Origin: Streptomyces sp. R41
Lineage (GTDB): Bacteria > Actinomycetota > Actinomycetes > Streptomycetales > Streptomycetaceae
DNA length: 64,000 bases
NCBI RefSeq assembly: GCF_041053055.1
Contig: NZ_CP163443.1
Coordinates: forward strand, 5,439,001 to 5,503,000
Direction: 5' to 3'
This document shows, piece by piece, positions 26,352 through 34,542 of this stretch (position 1 is its first letter; every line of letters begins with the position of its first letter). The translations under genes were made by a program, and so were the position numbers. The notes under the pieces were generated by a model that saw only the letters and a program-made list of their open reading frames with translations, made no database searches and was not told the origin of the DNA.

Positions 26352-27623
26352 TCACCCCAGCGACAGCGAGGCGAGCGCTCCCGACACCAGGGTTCGCACG
26401 CCCGGCGCGACCGTCGACAGGTCGGGGGCGAAGTGCGGGCTGTGGTTGCTGGGCACGGCCGCGAGCTTCTCCATGATGTCGCCGCCACCGGGAGCCGCGT
26501 CCCACACGTCGGCCGGAGTGCTCGTCACGAACCAGTAGGAGTACGGCAGCCCACCCTCCGCGAGCCGGGGGAAGTCCTCGCTGCCCATCGCCGGACCGGG
26601 GTCGAGGATCGTTCCGGCGCCGAAGACCTCGGCGTGCACGGCGGCGACACGGCGGTCGGTGTCGGGGTCGTTGACGGTCATCGGGAAGCTGCTGCCGACG
26701 GTGACGTCGGGCTCGCGCGGGCAACCGGCCGTCAGGCACTCGCCGGCCGCGATACGCCGGATCGCCGCGATCATGCGCTGCCGCACATCCTCCGACTGCG
26801 TACGGAGGTTGAGGGCGAGGCGGGCCTCGGACGGAATGATGTTGTGCCGGGTGCCCGCCTCGATCCTGCCCACGCTCAGCACCGCCGACTCGCGCGCCGC
26901 GATCTCCCGGCTGACGACCGTCTGCAGCCGGGTCACGAGGTAGGCCGCCGTCACCACGGGGTCGACGGTCGCCTCCGGCCGCGAACCGTGGCCGCCCCGC
27001 CCGTGCACGACGATGTCGATGTCGGTGGAGGCGGACATGATCAGTCCGGGCGCATGGGCGTACAGTCCCGCCGGGCCCGGCGCCGCGTGCTGGGCGAGCA
27101 GCACGTCCGGGCGCGGGAAGCGCTCGTACAGCCCGTCCGCGAGCATCCGCGCCGCGCCCTCCCCCGTCTCCTCGGCGGGCTGCCCGACCACGACCAGCGT
27201 GCCGGACCAGGTGTCGCGGCCCGCCGCGAGCGCGTCGGCGGCGCCGGTCAGCCAGGTGACGTGCAGATCGTGACCGCAGGCGTGCATGACTCCGGCGGTC
27301 TCGGAGGCGTACGGCAGCCCGGTCTCCTCGGCGACGGGCAGTGCGTCCATGTCGGCGCGCAGGAGGACGGCGGGCCCGTCCCCGTTCCGCAGGACGCCGA
27401 CGACTCCCGTACCGCCCACGCCGTCGACGGTCTCGTACCCGGCCTTCCGCAGCCGCTCCGCGAACGCGGCCGCCGTGCGGTGTTCTCGCAGCGACAGCTC
27501 GGGATGCCGGTGCAGATCCCGGTAGAAGTCCTCCAGGGCGGGGACCGGGAGGTCGGCGGTGAGGTCCAGCGCGGTGCGGGCGGCGGGAGAGGTCACGGGG
27601 TCAGGGTATGCGGGGAGAGACAT
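26352..27623 (-). CDS. M20-family metallopeptidase / amidohydrolase
   Basis: A 423-residue M20D-type zinc hydrolase. Metal ligands are visible in HACGHDLHV (Cys and His), PAEETGEGA (Glu pair), and near the C-terminus NHSPHFAPD (His). The lid domain contains the GRGGHGSRPE signature. Family members cleave acyl-amino acids, peptides or the N-acyl group of amino-acid conjugates. The ATG at 27623 begins the conserved region. It lies 77 bases after, and in the same direction as, the small exported peptide gene, so it may be co-transcribed and act on that peptide or its product; this is inference. Confidence 0.9.
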   Translation of the reverse strand: MSLPAYPDPVTSPAARTALDLTADLPVPALEDFYRDLHRHPELSLREHRTAAAFAERLRKAGYETVDGVGGTGVVGVLRNGDGPAVLLRADMDALPVAEETGLPYASETAGVMHACGHDLHVTWLTGAADALAAGRDTWSGTLVVVGQPAEETGEGAARMLADGLYERFPRPDVLLAQHAAPGPAGLYAHAPGLIMSASTDIDIVVHGRGGHGSRPEATVDPVVTAAYLVTRLQTVVSREIAARESAVLSVGRIEAGTRHNIIPSEARLALNLRTQSEDVRQRMIAAIRRIAAGECLTAGCPREPDVTVGSSFPMTVNDPDTDRRVAAVHAEVFGAGTILDPGPAMGSEDFPRLAEGGLPYSYWFVTSTPADVWDAAPGGGDIMEKLAAVPSNHSPHFAPDLSTVAPGVRTLVSGALASLSLG

Positions 27624-27700
27624 GCGGCACAGGGCGGCGCAGACCACGCCGCCGACGCAGCCTGCCACCACGTCACCGGTAGTCCGGCACGAGGGGGAGG

Positions 27701-27862
27701 TCAGGGGTTGGCCGCGGACCCGCCGACGTGCTGGGCCTGTGTGGCGGGGTGCGGCTCCGCCGCCCTCGCCGGGCCCGCGTTCGCCGCGGTGACCAGGGCG
27801 GCCACGGCGATCACGGCCGCACTGAACCCTCTGAAGTAGCGCGCGTGAATACGTCGGAGCAC
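27701..27862 (-). CDS. small exported peptide (53 residues), candidate signal precursor
   Basis: A GTG at 27862 with GAGG five to seven bases upstream opens a 53-codon frame. The product begins with a basic segment (MLRRIHARYFRG), then a hydrophobic core (AAVIAVAALVTAANAG) and an ARA cleavage-like site at about residues 32-34. This leaves a mature peptide of about 19 residues (AEPHPATQAQHVGGSAANP). Third positions are GC-rich as in real genes. It is divergent from an XRE-TPR regulator, with a perfect palindrome between them, the arrangement seen for peptide-sensing regulator systems of the RRNPP type in Firmicutes. Confidence 0.65.
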   Translation of the reverse strand: MLRRIHARYFRGFSAAVIAVAALVTAANAGPARAAEPHPATQAQHVGGSAANP

Positions 27863-27888
27863 AGCGACCTCGCAACAACAGCGGCGTA

Positions 27889-27902
27889 TTAAGCATGCTT
27901 AA
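27889..27902. promoter_or_regulatory. perfect 14-bp palindrome, candidate operator of the peptide gene
   Basis: TTAAGCATGCTTAA lies 27 bases upstream of the peptide start, overlapping the likely -10 region on the minus strand. GCTTAACG follows a few bases later as another half-site. The surrounding DNA is unusually AT-rich. Confidence 0.65.
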
Positions 27903-27973
27903 CCCTTCGCTTAACGTAGGGGCTTCCGGCGTCAAAGGGCAAGAGGCACAAGGGGAGTTGGATATTGGTCAGG

Positions 27974-28011
27974 AGTCGACTGAATGTAAGTCGACTTAAT
28001 GGCATGCTTAA
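27974..28011. promoter_or_regulatory. second operator cluster directly before the XRE-TPR start
   Basis: AGTCGACT occurs at 27974-27981 and again inside the palindrome AAGTCGACTT (27988-27997), 15 bases apart. TTAATGGCATGCTTAA (27996-28011) is a two-base-expanded copy of the upstream palindrome and ends three bases before the regulator ATG. This is the expected place for autoregulation. Confidence 0.6.
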
Positions 28012-28014
28012 CCC

Positions 28015-29358
28015 ATGGCGGAGCGTGACGGCCCGGAGATCATCGGGCGCAGGGTGCAACAGCTGCGTACGGAACGCGGGTTGACGCAGAAGCAGTTGGC
28101 GGAGCCCGCGTATACGCCCGCGTACATCTCCACGCTGGAGGCGGGGCGGGTGCGGGCCTCCGAGCCCGCCCTGCGGCACATCGCCGAGCGGCTCGGGGTC
28201 GCGTACGACGAGCTCGCCACCGGACGGCCCGCCCACCTCGCCACCGACCTGCGGCTGCGGCTGACCGACGCGCAGCGCACGCTCGCCACCGGGGAGGCCG
28301 AGGTCGCGGCGGAGCAGTACGCCGGGCTGCTCGCGGAGGCGGACGCGCACGGGCTGGCCGCCGAGCAGGCCGCCGCGCTGCTGGGGCTCGGCGAATGCGC
28401 CCTGGAGACCGGCGACCTGGCCACGGCGCGTGAGCGATTCGAGGAGTCCGAGCGGAGGATGGGGGACGCGCCGCTGCCGCAGCGCGTTCCCGCCGTGCGC
28501 GGACGCGCCGTCTCCCACTACCTCGCCGGTGAACTCCGTTACGCCTGCTACCTGTTCGAGTCCACGCTCGACGAGCTCAATCGGACAGGACTGCACGATC
28601 CGGATGCGCTGCTGCTGCTCTACACCGGGGTCATAGCGCCCTACATGGACATGGGGGCGCACGCCCGGGCCGCCCAGGCGGCCGAGTTCGCGCTGGCCCT
28701 CGCGCCACAGGTCGGCGACCCCGCGCTGGTGGCCCGGATGCACCGCTCGGTGGCCCGGACGATGATCGCCGAAGGGCGGATCGCCGAGGCCGACGTGTCC
28801 CTCGCCAAGGCCGCCGAACTCTATCGTCAGCTCCAGATCCGTACCGAGCTCGCCAACTGTCACTGGATGCGCGGGTACTTGTACGCCCAGAACGGTGAAC
28901 TGGAGCGTGCCGAGGACGAGTTGCGCGAGGCACAGGCCATGCTCTCCGCCAAGCGCGCCGCCCTCTACACCAGCCAGGTCGCCGTGGAGCTGGCGGATGT
29001 GCTGCACCGGCGCGGGAAGTCCGACGAAGCCGCCTCGTTGCTGCACGAGGTGCTCGGGGACCTCAGCCCCGAGCGGGGGGCCGTGCACTCGGCCGGGGCG
29101 CACCGCCTCCTCGGGATCATCGCGGAGGACGCCCGGGACACGGAGGCGGCCGAGGAGCACTACGTGCGCGCGATGAGCCTGCTGGAGCGGGCCGGGGCAG
29201 CGGGGGACCTGGCCGACCTGTGCCGGCTGCTCGGAGATCTGCTGCGGCGTACCGGCCGGGTCGAGGCGGCACTCGACGCCTACCGCACCGGACTCGGACA
29301 CCGCACCGCGCCCGGCACCACGACCCTCGGCCCGGCTCCGGCGCAGCCGCCGCTCTAG
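28015..29358 (+). CDS. XRE-family regulator with TPR sensor domain
   Basis: A 447-residue transcription factor. Residues 8-66 form an XRE helix-turn-helix (GRRVQQLRTERGLTQKQLAE, AYISTLEAGRVRASEP). From residue about 75 to 435 the protein is all-helical with TPR-type repeats, for example AEQAAALLGLGECALETGDL, ARTMIAEGRIAEADVSLAKA and MRGYLYAQNGELERAEDELR. This architecture matches peptide-binding regulators. An in-frame TAA at 28009-28011 excludes earlier starts, and there is no ribosome site before the ATG, so the mRNA is probably leaderless. The start lies against a palindromic operator, suggesting autoregulation. Confidence 0.88.
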   Translation: MAERDGPEIIGRRVQQLRTERGLTQKQLAEPAYTPAYISTLEAGRVRASEPALRHIAERLGVAYDELATGRPAHLATDLRLRLTDAQRTLATGEAEVAAEQYAGLLAEADAHGLAAEQAAALLGLGECALETGDLATARERFEESERRMGDAPLPQRVPAVRGRAVSHYLAGELRYACYLFESTLDELNRTGLHDPDALLLLYTGVIAPYMDMGAHARAAQAAEFALALAPQVGDPALVARMHRSVARTMIAEGRIAEADVSLAKAAELYRQLQIRTELANCHWMRGYLYAQNGELERAEDELREAQAMLSAKRAALYTSQVAVELADVLHRRGKSDEAASLLHEVLGDLSPERGAVHSAGAHRLLGIIAEDARDTEAAEEHYVRAMSLLERAGAAGDLADLCRLLGDLLRRTGRVEAALDAYRTGLGHRTAPGTTTLGPAPAQPPL

Positions 29359-29405
29359 GCCGGCGGGGTCTGGCGGAGCGCCGGGCCGTCGGTGCCGGGA
29401 GCCGT

Positions 29406-29549
29406 GAGGTGGGCGGCGGCGCCTTCGCGGGGCTCGACGCCCCGGCGTCGAGCACCCTGACCCGGAAGTGGCTGGGCCGGCGCCCCGTGCAGCCCGGGCT
29501 CATCGCGGACCTCGACGAGGGCCACTACTTCAGCGGCTCGACGGGCTGA
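29406..29549 (+). pseudogene. 3' remnant of an SDR/NAD-dependent epimerase gene
   Basis: This frame encodes LDAPASSTLTRKWLGRRPVQ followed by PGLIADLDEGHYF, which is the C-terminal signature of an SDR/epimerase family protein. No start codon and no Rossmann domain precede it, so only the tail survives. Part of it is duplicated at 29619-29699 with HCF in place of HYF. The upstream boundary is approximate. Confidence 0.6.
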
Positions 29550-29572
29550 ACTTCGGCTCGCGGCCGAGGAAG
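29468..29572. repeat. 105-bp direct repeat, copy 1
   Basis: Identical at 104 of 105 positions to 29619-29723. It contains the SDR tail (plus strand) and, on the minus strand, a stray copy of the last codons of the TIGR03086 gene. Confidence 0.9.
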
Positions 29573-29618
29573 TGGCGAGCAGGCGGTTGTGGTCGCCGGC
29601 GCGGGTCGCCAGGACGAC

Positions 29619-29723
29619 GTGGCTGGGCCGGCGCCCCGTGCAGCCCGGGCTCATCGCGGACCTCGACGAGGGCCACTGCTTCAGCGGCTCGACGGGCTGA
29701 ACTTCGGCTCGCGGCCGAGGAAG
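29619..29723. repeat. 105-bp direct repeat, copy 2
   Basis: This copy, 151 bases from copy 1, carries the genuine 3' end of the TIGR03086 gene (stop at 29681) and a second SDR tail. The single difference from copy 1 is G for A near 29678. Confidence 0.9.
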
Positions 29724-30283
29724 GCCACCAGGCGGTCCACTGCGGGGGCCTTCTCGTCGACGGTGACGATCTCGCCGAACGGCATGTTCTCGCCCCGGTA
29801 CTGCGGGGGAAGGGTCGCCTCCGCCCGGGCCAGGGTCTCGGTCACCTCCTCCTCGGTGAACGGGACCGGTCGGCCCGTGGCGACCGCCAGGTCCCAGCCG
29901 TGGGTCACGTACTCCATGAGAGTCATGTTGAACACCGTCTCGGCGGGCAGCTTGCGGCTGCCGGTGACGGCGACCTCGCGGTCGAAGCCGTACCGCTCCC
30001 AGCCGGCGACGAGACCGGCCGCCGCGGCGCGGAACTCGGCGGCGGGGTCGGCGCCGCACTTGTACCGGCCGGGATCACCGTCGTACGACCGGTCGTGGCA
30101 GCCGGACTCGAAGAGCTGGAGCCAGCCGACGAGGTGGTCGACCAGGGTCTTGACGTCGTAGTCGTGGCAGGGGGTCGGGAGGCTCAACTGGTCCGCGCCG
30201 ACGCCCTCGACGAGATCGCCGGTCTTGGCCAGGACGCCCGCGAGGAGACCGACTCTCGCCACGCGGGGATCGGCTCTCTCCAT
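29681..30283 (-). CDS. TIGR03086-family (mycothiol-dependent maleylpyruvate isomerase-like) protein
   Basis: A 200-residue DinB-fold protein. The metal-site His residues lie in LVDHLVGWL and MEYVTHGWDLAVATGRP, and PTPCHDYDVKTLVDHL is the family N-terminal signature. Relatives bind a metal and use mycothiol as thiol cofactor. AAGGAGG eight bases before the ATG fixes the start. The 3' end, including the stop, lies in the 105-bp duplicated segment. Divergent from the AraC-type gene, which may regulate it. Confidence 0.9.
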   Translation of the reverse strand: MERADPRVARVGLLAGVLAKTGDLVEGVGADQLSLPTPCHDYDVKTLVDHLVGWLQLFESGCHDRSYDGDPGRYKCGADPAAEFRAAAAGLVAGWERYGFDREVAVTGSRKLPAETVFNMTLMEYVTHGWDLAVATGRPVPFTEEEVTETLARAEATLPPQYRGENMPFGEIVTVDEKAPAVDRLVAFLGREPKFSPSSR

Positions 30284-30408
30284 GGGGAGACCTCCTTGGG
30301 GGATCGACTCTCTCCCTGGCTGAAGTGTAGGAACGGGGGCGGGCCGCAGTCTTGAAGAAACCCGACACTTCGCTCTCGCCGCCTCGGTGCCCTCGCTATC
30401 TTGGTTGC

Positions 30409-31221
30409 GTGACTCGGCCGGCCGAACAGGACACCCGCGGCATCGTCGACCCCCGAGCCGGGTTCGAGCGCTTCACACTGACCCGGCACGAGCCCGCGGC
30501 CGACCTGGCCTGGGCCGTCGACCGCTACTGGGTGGTCCGCTGGGACGTGCGCGACGGGGAGACCTACGAGCAGCGCGTGATTCCGCACCCCGCCACGCAC
30601 CTCGTGTTCGAGGCGGGCGCCGCGACCGTCGAGGCGATTTCGCCGCATGAATTCGTACGTCGGCTGGAGGGCCGCGGCCAGGTCCTGGGCGTCAAGTTCC
30701 GGCCGGCCGGCTTCCGGCCGTTTCTGCGGGGCGCGATGGCGGACATCGCCGGACGGCGGCAGGCGGCCTCGGCCGTGTTCGGCGCCGGGGCGGACGGTGT
30801 CGCCCGGGTGCTGGGCGGGGCGGACGACGTGAACGGATGCACGGCCGTCGTGGAGGACTTCCTCCGCTCCTTCGGCGCCCGGCCGCTGTCCAGGACCGCC
30901 GCCCTGAACGCCGTGGTCGAGCTCATCGTCGCGGACAAGTCCCTCACCCGGGTCGGGGATCTCGCCGAGCGGCTCGGCGTGAACACGCGCACCTTGCAGC
31001 GGCTCTTCGCCGACCATGTCGGGCTCAGCCCCAAGTGGGTCATCAACCGGTCCCGTATCCATGAGGCCGCGGACCTCGCCACCCGGCAGGAGTCCATCGA
31101 CTGGGCCGCCCTCGCCGTCGAACTCGGCTACAGCGACCAGTCCCACCTGGTCCGCGATTTCACAGCGACGGTGGGCATGCCGCCGGGCCGGTACAGCAAG
31201 AGTTCGACCCCGGGGGCTTGA
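30409..31221 (+). CDS. AraC-family transcriptional regulator (DUF6597-type N-terminus)
   Basis: A 270-residue regulator. The N-terminal sensor half (about 15-150) shows WVVRWDVRDGETYEQRVIPH and VLGVKFRPAGFRPFL, typical of the DUF6597 group. The C-terminal half has two helix-turn-helix units: LTRVGDLAERLGVNTRTLQR and WAALAVELGYSDQSHLVRDF, ending in the AraC consensus GMPPGRY. The GTG at 30409 is chosen because the conserved part begins there; there is no ribosome site, so it may be leaderless, with TATCTT as a possible -10. Confidence 0.87.
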   Translation: MTRPAEQDTRGIVDPRAGFERFTLTRHEPAADLAWAVDRYWVVRWDVRDGETYEQRVIPHPATHLVFEAGAATVEAISPHEFVRRLEGRGQVLGVKFRPAGFRPFLRGAMADIAGRRQAASAVFGAGADGVARVLGGADDVNGCTAVVEDFLRSFGARPLSRTAALNAVVELIVADKSLTRVGDLAERLGVNTRTLQRLFADHVGLSPKWVINRSRIHEAADLATRQESIDWAALAVELGYSDQSHLVRDFTATVGMPPGRYSKSSTPGA

Positions 31222-31242
31222 TTCGGCTCGGGTCCAGGCGTC

Positions 31243-31395
31243 TTTCGCCCCCTCCGCCCCTACCCGTCCCGTTCCTGGGGGCTGCGCCCCCAGACCCCCG
31301 CCAAAAGATTGCGCAGTTCCCCGCGCCCCTTTTTAGGGGCGCGGGGAACTGCGCGAACAACCCCCACCCACCCGCAGCCAAACGACAAAGACGGG
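31243..31395. repeat. Streptomyces interspersed palindromic repeat, truncated copy A
   Basis: This noncoding element has the left end TTTCGCCCCCTCCGCCCC, a C/G-rich arm and a central hairpin (GCGCAGTTCCCCGCGCCCC with its complement). It matches the complete copy at 40809-40991 but breaks off at about 31395, so the right terminal inverted repeat is missing. The junction leads straight into a gene remnant. Confidence 0.85.
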
Positions 31396-31590
31396 AGCTG
31401 GTACCTGGCCCGGCTCCTCATCACGTGCTGCGCGGCCGACGCGAGCACGTACAAGATCGAGGTCAAGGGCGCGGACGCCCCCGTGCACGACACCTGGGTC
31501 ACCGTCAGCGGCACCTGGCGCCCCAAGGGAAAGCTGGGCTCGCAGGAGGCGTGGCCGCCGGTACTGGCGTTAGTACGGGTTACGGCGTGA
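31390..31590 (+). pseudogene. C-terminal remnant of a TIGR03943 (YcgQ/DUF1980) gene
   Basis: The 66 codons encode WYLARLLITCCAADASTYKI and DTWVTVSGTWRPKGKLGS, the conserved C-terminal domain of TIGR03943 proteins, which are the soluble-domain partners of a membrane permease. The N-terminal membrane part and the permease gene are absent. The open frame reaches back only into the repeat. A TTA codon near the end also fits decay. The stop at 31590 overlaps the convergent sulfatase gene. Confidence 0.8.
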
Positions 31591-33418
31591 CGATGGGGAA
31601 GGCCTTGTCCGGCTCGGCGACGTACGAGAGCAGGCGGGTCAGGAGCTCCGTGTCGCCGTCCGTCTCGATGCCGGTGAGGCCCTGCCCCGAGAGCAGCCCG
31701 AGCAGCTCGGGCCGGGTGAGGATCAGCGTCAGACCCGCGTGCGGCTTGGGTGTGTGGTGGACGGGCATGCTGCGATGGGTGAGTGCCCCGTGGTGGAGAT
31801 TGACCCGGTGGCGGCGCTGCTCGTCGATGACGATGAAGTCGAGGGTCAGGTGCTCGTTCCAGGCGCGTGGGCCGTCGATGCGGACGGCGAGCGAGTCGAG
31901 GAGCATGCTCACGGTCAGTGCGGACGTCATCTCCGAGCCCGTGGTGTCGATCTCGACGGCGGCCGTGCCCTCGCGCAGTTCCAGGGCGGCGGTGAGGTAG
32001 AAATTGCGCCAGGTCCCGTTCTCGGAGCCGTGCCCGAGCCGGTCGTAGACGGCGGCGAGGGCTTCCTTGGCCGCCGTGCTGTCCGGCTCGGCGAAGACCA
32101 GGTGATTGAGAAGGGTGGCGGCGAAACGAAGATCGCCGCCGTCGACGTACGCCCGGGCCTTGTCGAGCATCTGCTCCGCCCCTCCCCCCAACTCCACGTA
32201 CCGCCGGGCGAGTTCGACGGGCGGATGCTCCCAGAGGTGGGCGGGATTGCCGTCGTACCAGCCCATGTAGCGCTGGTAGACGGCCTTGACGTTATGACTC
32301 ACCGACCCGTAGTACCCCCGCGCGTGCCAGGAGTTCTCCAGGGCGGGCGGCAGGCGCAGCTCCTCGGCGATCTCGGGGCCGGTGAGGCCGTTGTTGAGGA
32401 GGCGGAGGGTCTGGTCGTGCAGGTAGGCGTACAGGTCCCGCTGCTCGCCCAGGAAACGGACGACGTTCTCCCGGCCCCAGGTCGGCCAGTGATGCGACCC
32501 GAAAGCGACGTCGTAGGCGTCGCCGAAGATGTCCATCGTCTCGTCGAGGTACCGGGCCCAGACCCGGGCGTCGCGGACGAGGGCGCCGCGCAGGGTGAGC
32601 AGGTTGTGCAGGGTGTGGCTGGCGTTCTCGGCCACGCACAGGGCGCGCTGCTCGCGCAGCAGGAAGTTCATCTCGGCGGGCGCCTCGGTGCCGGGCGTCA
32701 GCTGGAAGACGAAGTGCACCCCGTCGACGATCTCCTCCTGCCCGGTACGGGTGATGTCCACGGTCGGCGCGACGAGCCCGATGGTGCCGGTGGAGATGAC
32801 GGTGCCGAGCCCGGTACCGATCTGACCGCGCGGCCCCTTCGGCAGCCGCCCCCCGTGCATGAAGTCGGCGCGCCGCAGCATCGCGTTCCCGGCGTAGACG
32901 TTCTCGCTGACCGCGTGCTCCAGGAACCCTTCGGGTGCGAGCACCGGAACCCCGTCCTCACTCCCGTGCGGCAGCACCCCGCGCGCACCGCCGAAATGAT
33001 CGACGTGCGAGTGCGTGTAGATCAGCCCGGTCACGGGCCGCTGCCCCCGATGCTCCCGGTACAGCCCGAGGGCGGCCGAGGCACACTCGGCGGAAATCAA
33101 GGGGTCGACGACGATCACGCCCCGCTTGCCCTCGACGACGGTCATGTTCGAAAGATCGAGCCCCCGAACCTGAAACACACCCTCGGTGACCTCGTACAAC
33201 CCCTGCCGCGCACACAACCGCGCCTGCCGCCACAGACTGGGATGCGCGCTGTCCGGACAGTCCTCCCCCAAGAACGCGTACGCGTCGCCGTCGTAGACGA
33301 CCCGCCCCTCCTCGTCCCTGATCACACCCGGCACCAACGCCGCGATGAACCCCCGATCGGCGTTCTCGAAGTCCGCGAGGTCGTCGAAGGGAAGGTCATC
33401 ACGCGCCGGGGCAGTCAT
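31580..33418 (-). CDS. alkyl/aryl sulfatase, metallo-beta-lactamase fold (SdsA1-like)
   Basis: A 612-residue enzyme that should hydrolyse alkyl sulfates such as SDS. The zinc motif THSHVDHFGG (residues about 137-146) is complete, followed by ligands in AEMNFLLREQRALCVAENASHT and GSHHWPTWG. A helical dimer domain (about 400-490) and a C-terminal sterol-carrier-like domain (about 490-612) follow, as in SdsA1. No signal peptide is seen from the start at 33418, chosen because the family N-terminus (ADFENADRGFIAALVPGVIR) begins just after it. Confidence 0.93.
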   Translation of the reverse strand: MTAPARDDLPFDDLADFENADRGFIAALVPGVIRDEEGRVVYDGDAYAFLGEDCPDSAHPSLWRQARLCARQGLYEVTEGVFQVRGLDLSNMTVVEGKRGVIVVDPLISAECASAALGLYREHRGQRPVTGLIYTHSHVDHFGGARGVLPHGSEDGVPVLAPEGFLEHAVSENVYAGNAMLRRADFMHGGRLPKGPRGQIGTGLGTVISTGTIGLVAPTVDITRTGQEEIVDGVHFVFQLTPGTEAPAEMNFLLREQRALCVAENASHTLHNLLTLRGALVRDARVWARYLDETMDIFGDAYDVAFGSHHWPTWGRENVVRFLGEQRDLYAYLHDQTLRLLNNGLTGPEIAEELRLPPALENSWHARGYYGSVSHNVKAVYQRYMGWYDGNPAHLWEHPPVELARRYVELGGGAEQMLDKARAYVDGGDLRFAATLLNHLVFAEPDSTAAKEALAAVYDRLGHGSENGTWRNFYLTAALELREGTAAVEIDTTGSEMTSALTVSMLLDSLAVRIDGPRAWNEHLTLDFIVIDEQRRHRVNLHHGALTHRSMPVHHTPKPHAGLTLILTRPELLGLLSGQGLTGIETDGDTELLTRLLSYVAEPDKAFPIVTP

Positions 33419-33659
33419 GCGACCAGCCTGTGTCGCGGGCCTGGGGGCGGCTAGCGGTGTGGGCCGTTCGGGGACCGGGCCGTTCCCGGCCTGGGCAACG
33501 CGCGTGTTCGTGGTCCGGGCGACGGCCACGACCGAACCGGCACGCATATGCCACGGCGGACGTTGAGGTTCCTTTGACGCGCTGGGTGTGGGGCGCGTCA
33601 CACATCGCTACGAAACAGGCCCGCCGGGGGTTCCGCGCGGCTGTGCATCCGGGGGCCTC

Positions 33660-34261
33660 ATGCACGAGATGGTCAAGGGCGCCAACGTCGGTCTGGCGTC
33701 ACTGAGCGAGGACGTCGGCTCGGTGACCAGCCGTGGCTGGACGGAAAGCTGGACGCCGAGCTGCGCATCGAGGGAACGCCCGGCGTCCTCGCGCTCTGCG
33801 CCGACCTGCGCAGCGGCAAGCTGCGTACGTCCATCGAGGTCGCCGCACCCGAACAGGGCTACCCGCTCACCTGGGCCAAGCGGCTGATCCGACAGCTCGA
33901 CGAGGCTCCGGCCGACCTGCACGTCGAAACCCTCGTCGCGGGTCGGCCGGGCGGTCCGCGCGGCACCCCGGAGCGCCTGCGCCCCGAGCCGGCTGGCATC
34001 CTCCCCAGGAACGGCGACCGGATCACGGGCTTCCGCCTGTCCCTCTTCCGAGGCATGGGAAACACCCGCGGCAACGCCGAATCCGGCTTCATCCGCAGTG
34101 TCGACGACTCCGTGGACCGCTTCCACACCCACGTGGTCGCCCACCTGGACCGCCGCACCCCACGCCCCGGCAACCTGCGGAGGCCGCTGTCGCGGGGTGA
34201 GGTGGCCGGGTGTGCGGTTACGTCACGAGGTGCGCGTCAGAGTCGGTCCATCCGGGTGTAA
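33660..34261 (+). pseudogene. broken TerD-domain-containing gene
   Basis: An ATG at 33660 encodes a TerD-like N-terminus (MVKGANVGLASLSEDVGSV). The coding signal then moves to another frame at about 33720, which reads LDGKLDAELRIEGTPGVLAL, TWAKRLIRQLDEAPADLHVE and ESGFIRSVDDSVDRFHTHVV up to a stop at 34261. Most of the TerD domain is missing between the two parts, so a deletion has fused them out of frame. The C-terminal domain resembles one attached to TerD domains in other actinomycetes; this is from memory and moderately sure. Its last bases overlap the next gene's 3' end. Confidence 0.5.
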
Positions 34262-34458
34262 GGGCTGAGGACGCGGACCTGGCGGGCGCCGAAGTCGACG
34301 AGCATCGCGATGCCCTCTTCGACACCGACGATCGTGCCCAGGCCGTACTGGTCGTGGGAGACGCGGTCTCCGAGGCTGAACTCCTTGGCCACGGGGACGA
34401 CCGGGGCGGCGAAGGGGCTGGTGGGCAGGTGGCGCCGGGGCGCGGAGGGTTTCGTCAT
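34237..34458 (-). CDS. small Tudor-like protein resembling the UvrD/PcrA C-terminus
   Basis: A 73-residue protein. Residues 27-73 (FSLGDRVSHDQYGLGTIVGV onward) match the C-terminal Tudor-like domain of UvrD/PcrA helicases, which binds RNA polymerase, but no helicase domain is present. The N-terminal 26 residues are a basic, Pro/Ala-rich tail. It could be a stand-alone RNA-polymerase- or DNA-binding module. Solitary copies of this size are conserved in Streptomyces. Confidence 0.8.
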   Translation of the reverse strand: MTKPSAPRRHLPTSPFAAPVVPVAKEFSLGDRVSHDQYGLGTIVGVEEGIAMLVDFGARQVRVLSPYTRMDRL

Positions 34459-34542
34459 CGTGTAGCCAGTATGGGCCCTATTTTTTTGCGGGGGGTAGGG
34501 CCTTATGGTCTCGATCCCGCTCCGACCCCGTCTTCCCGGCCC

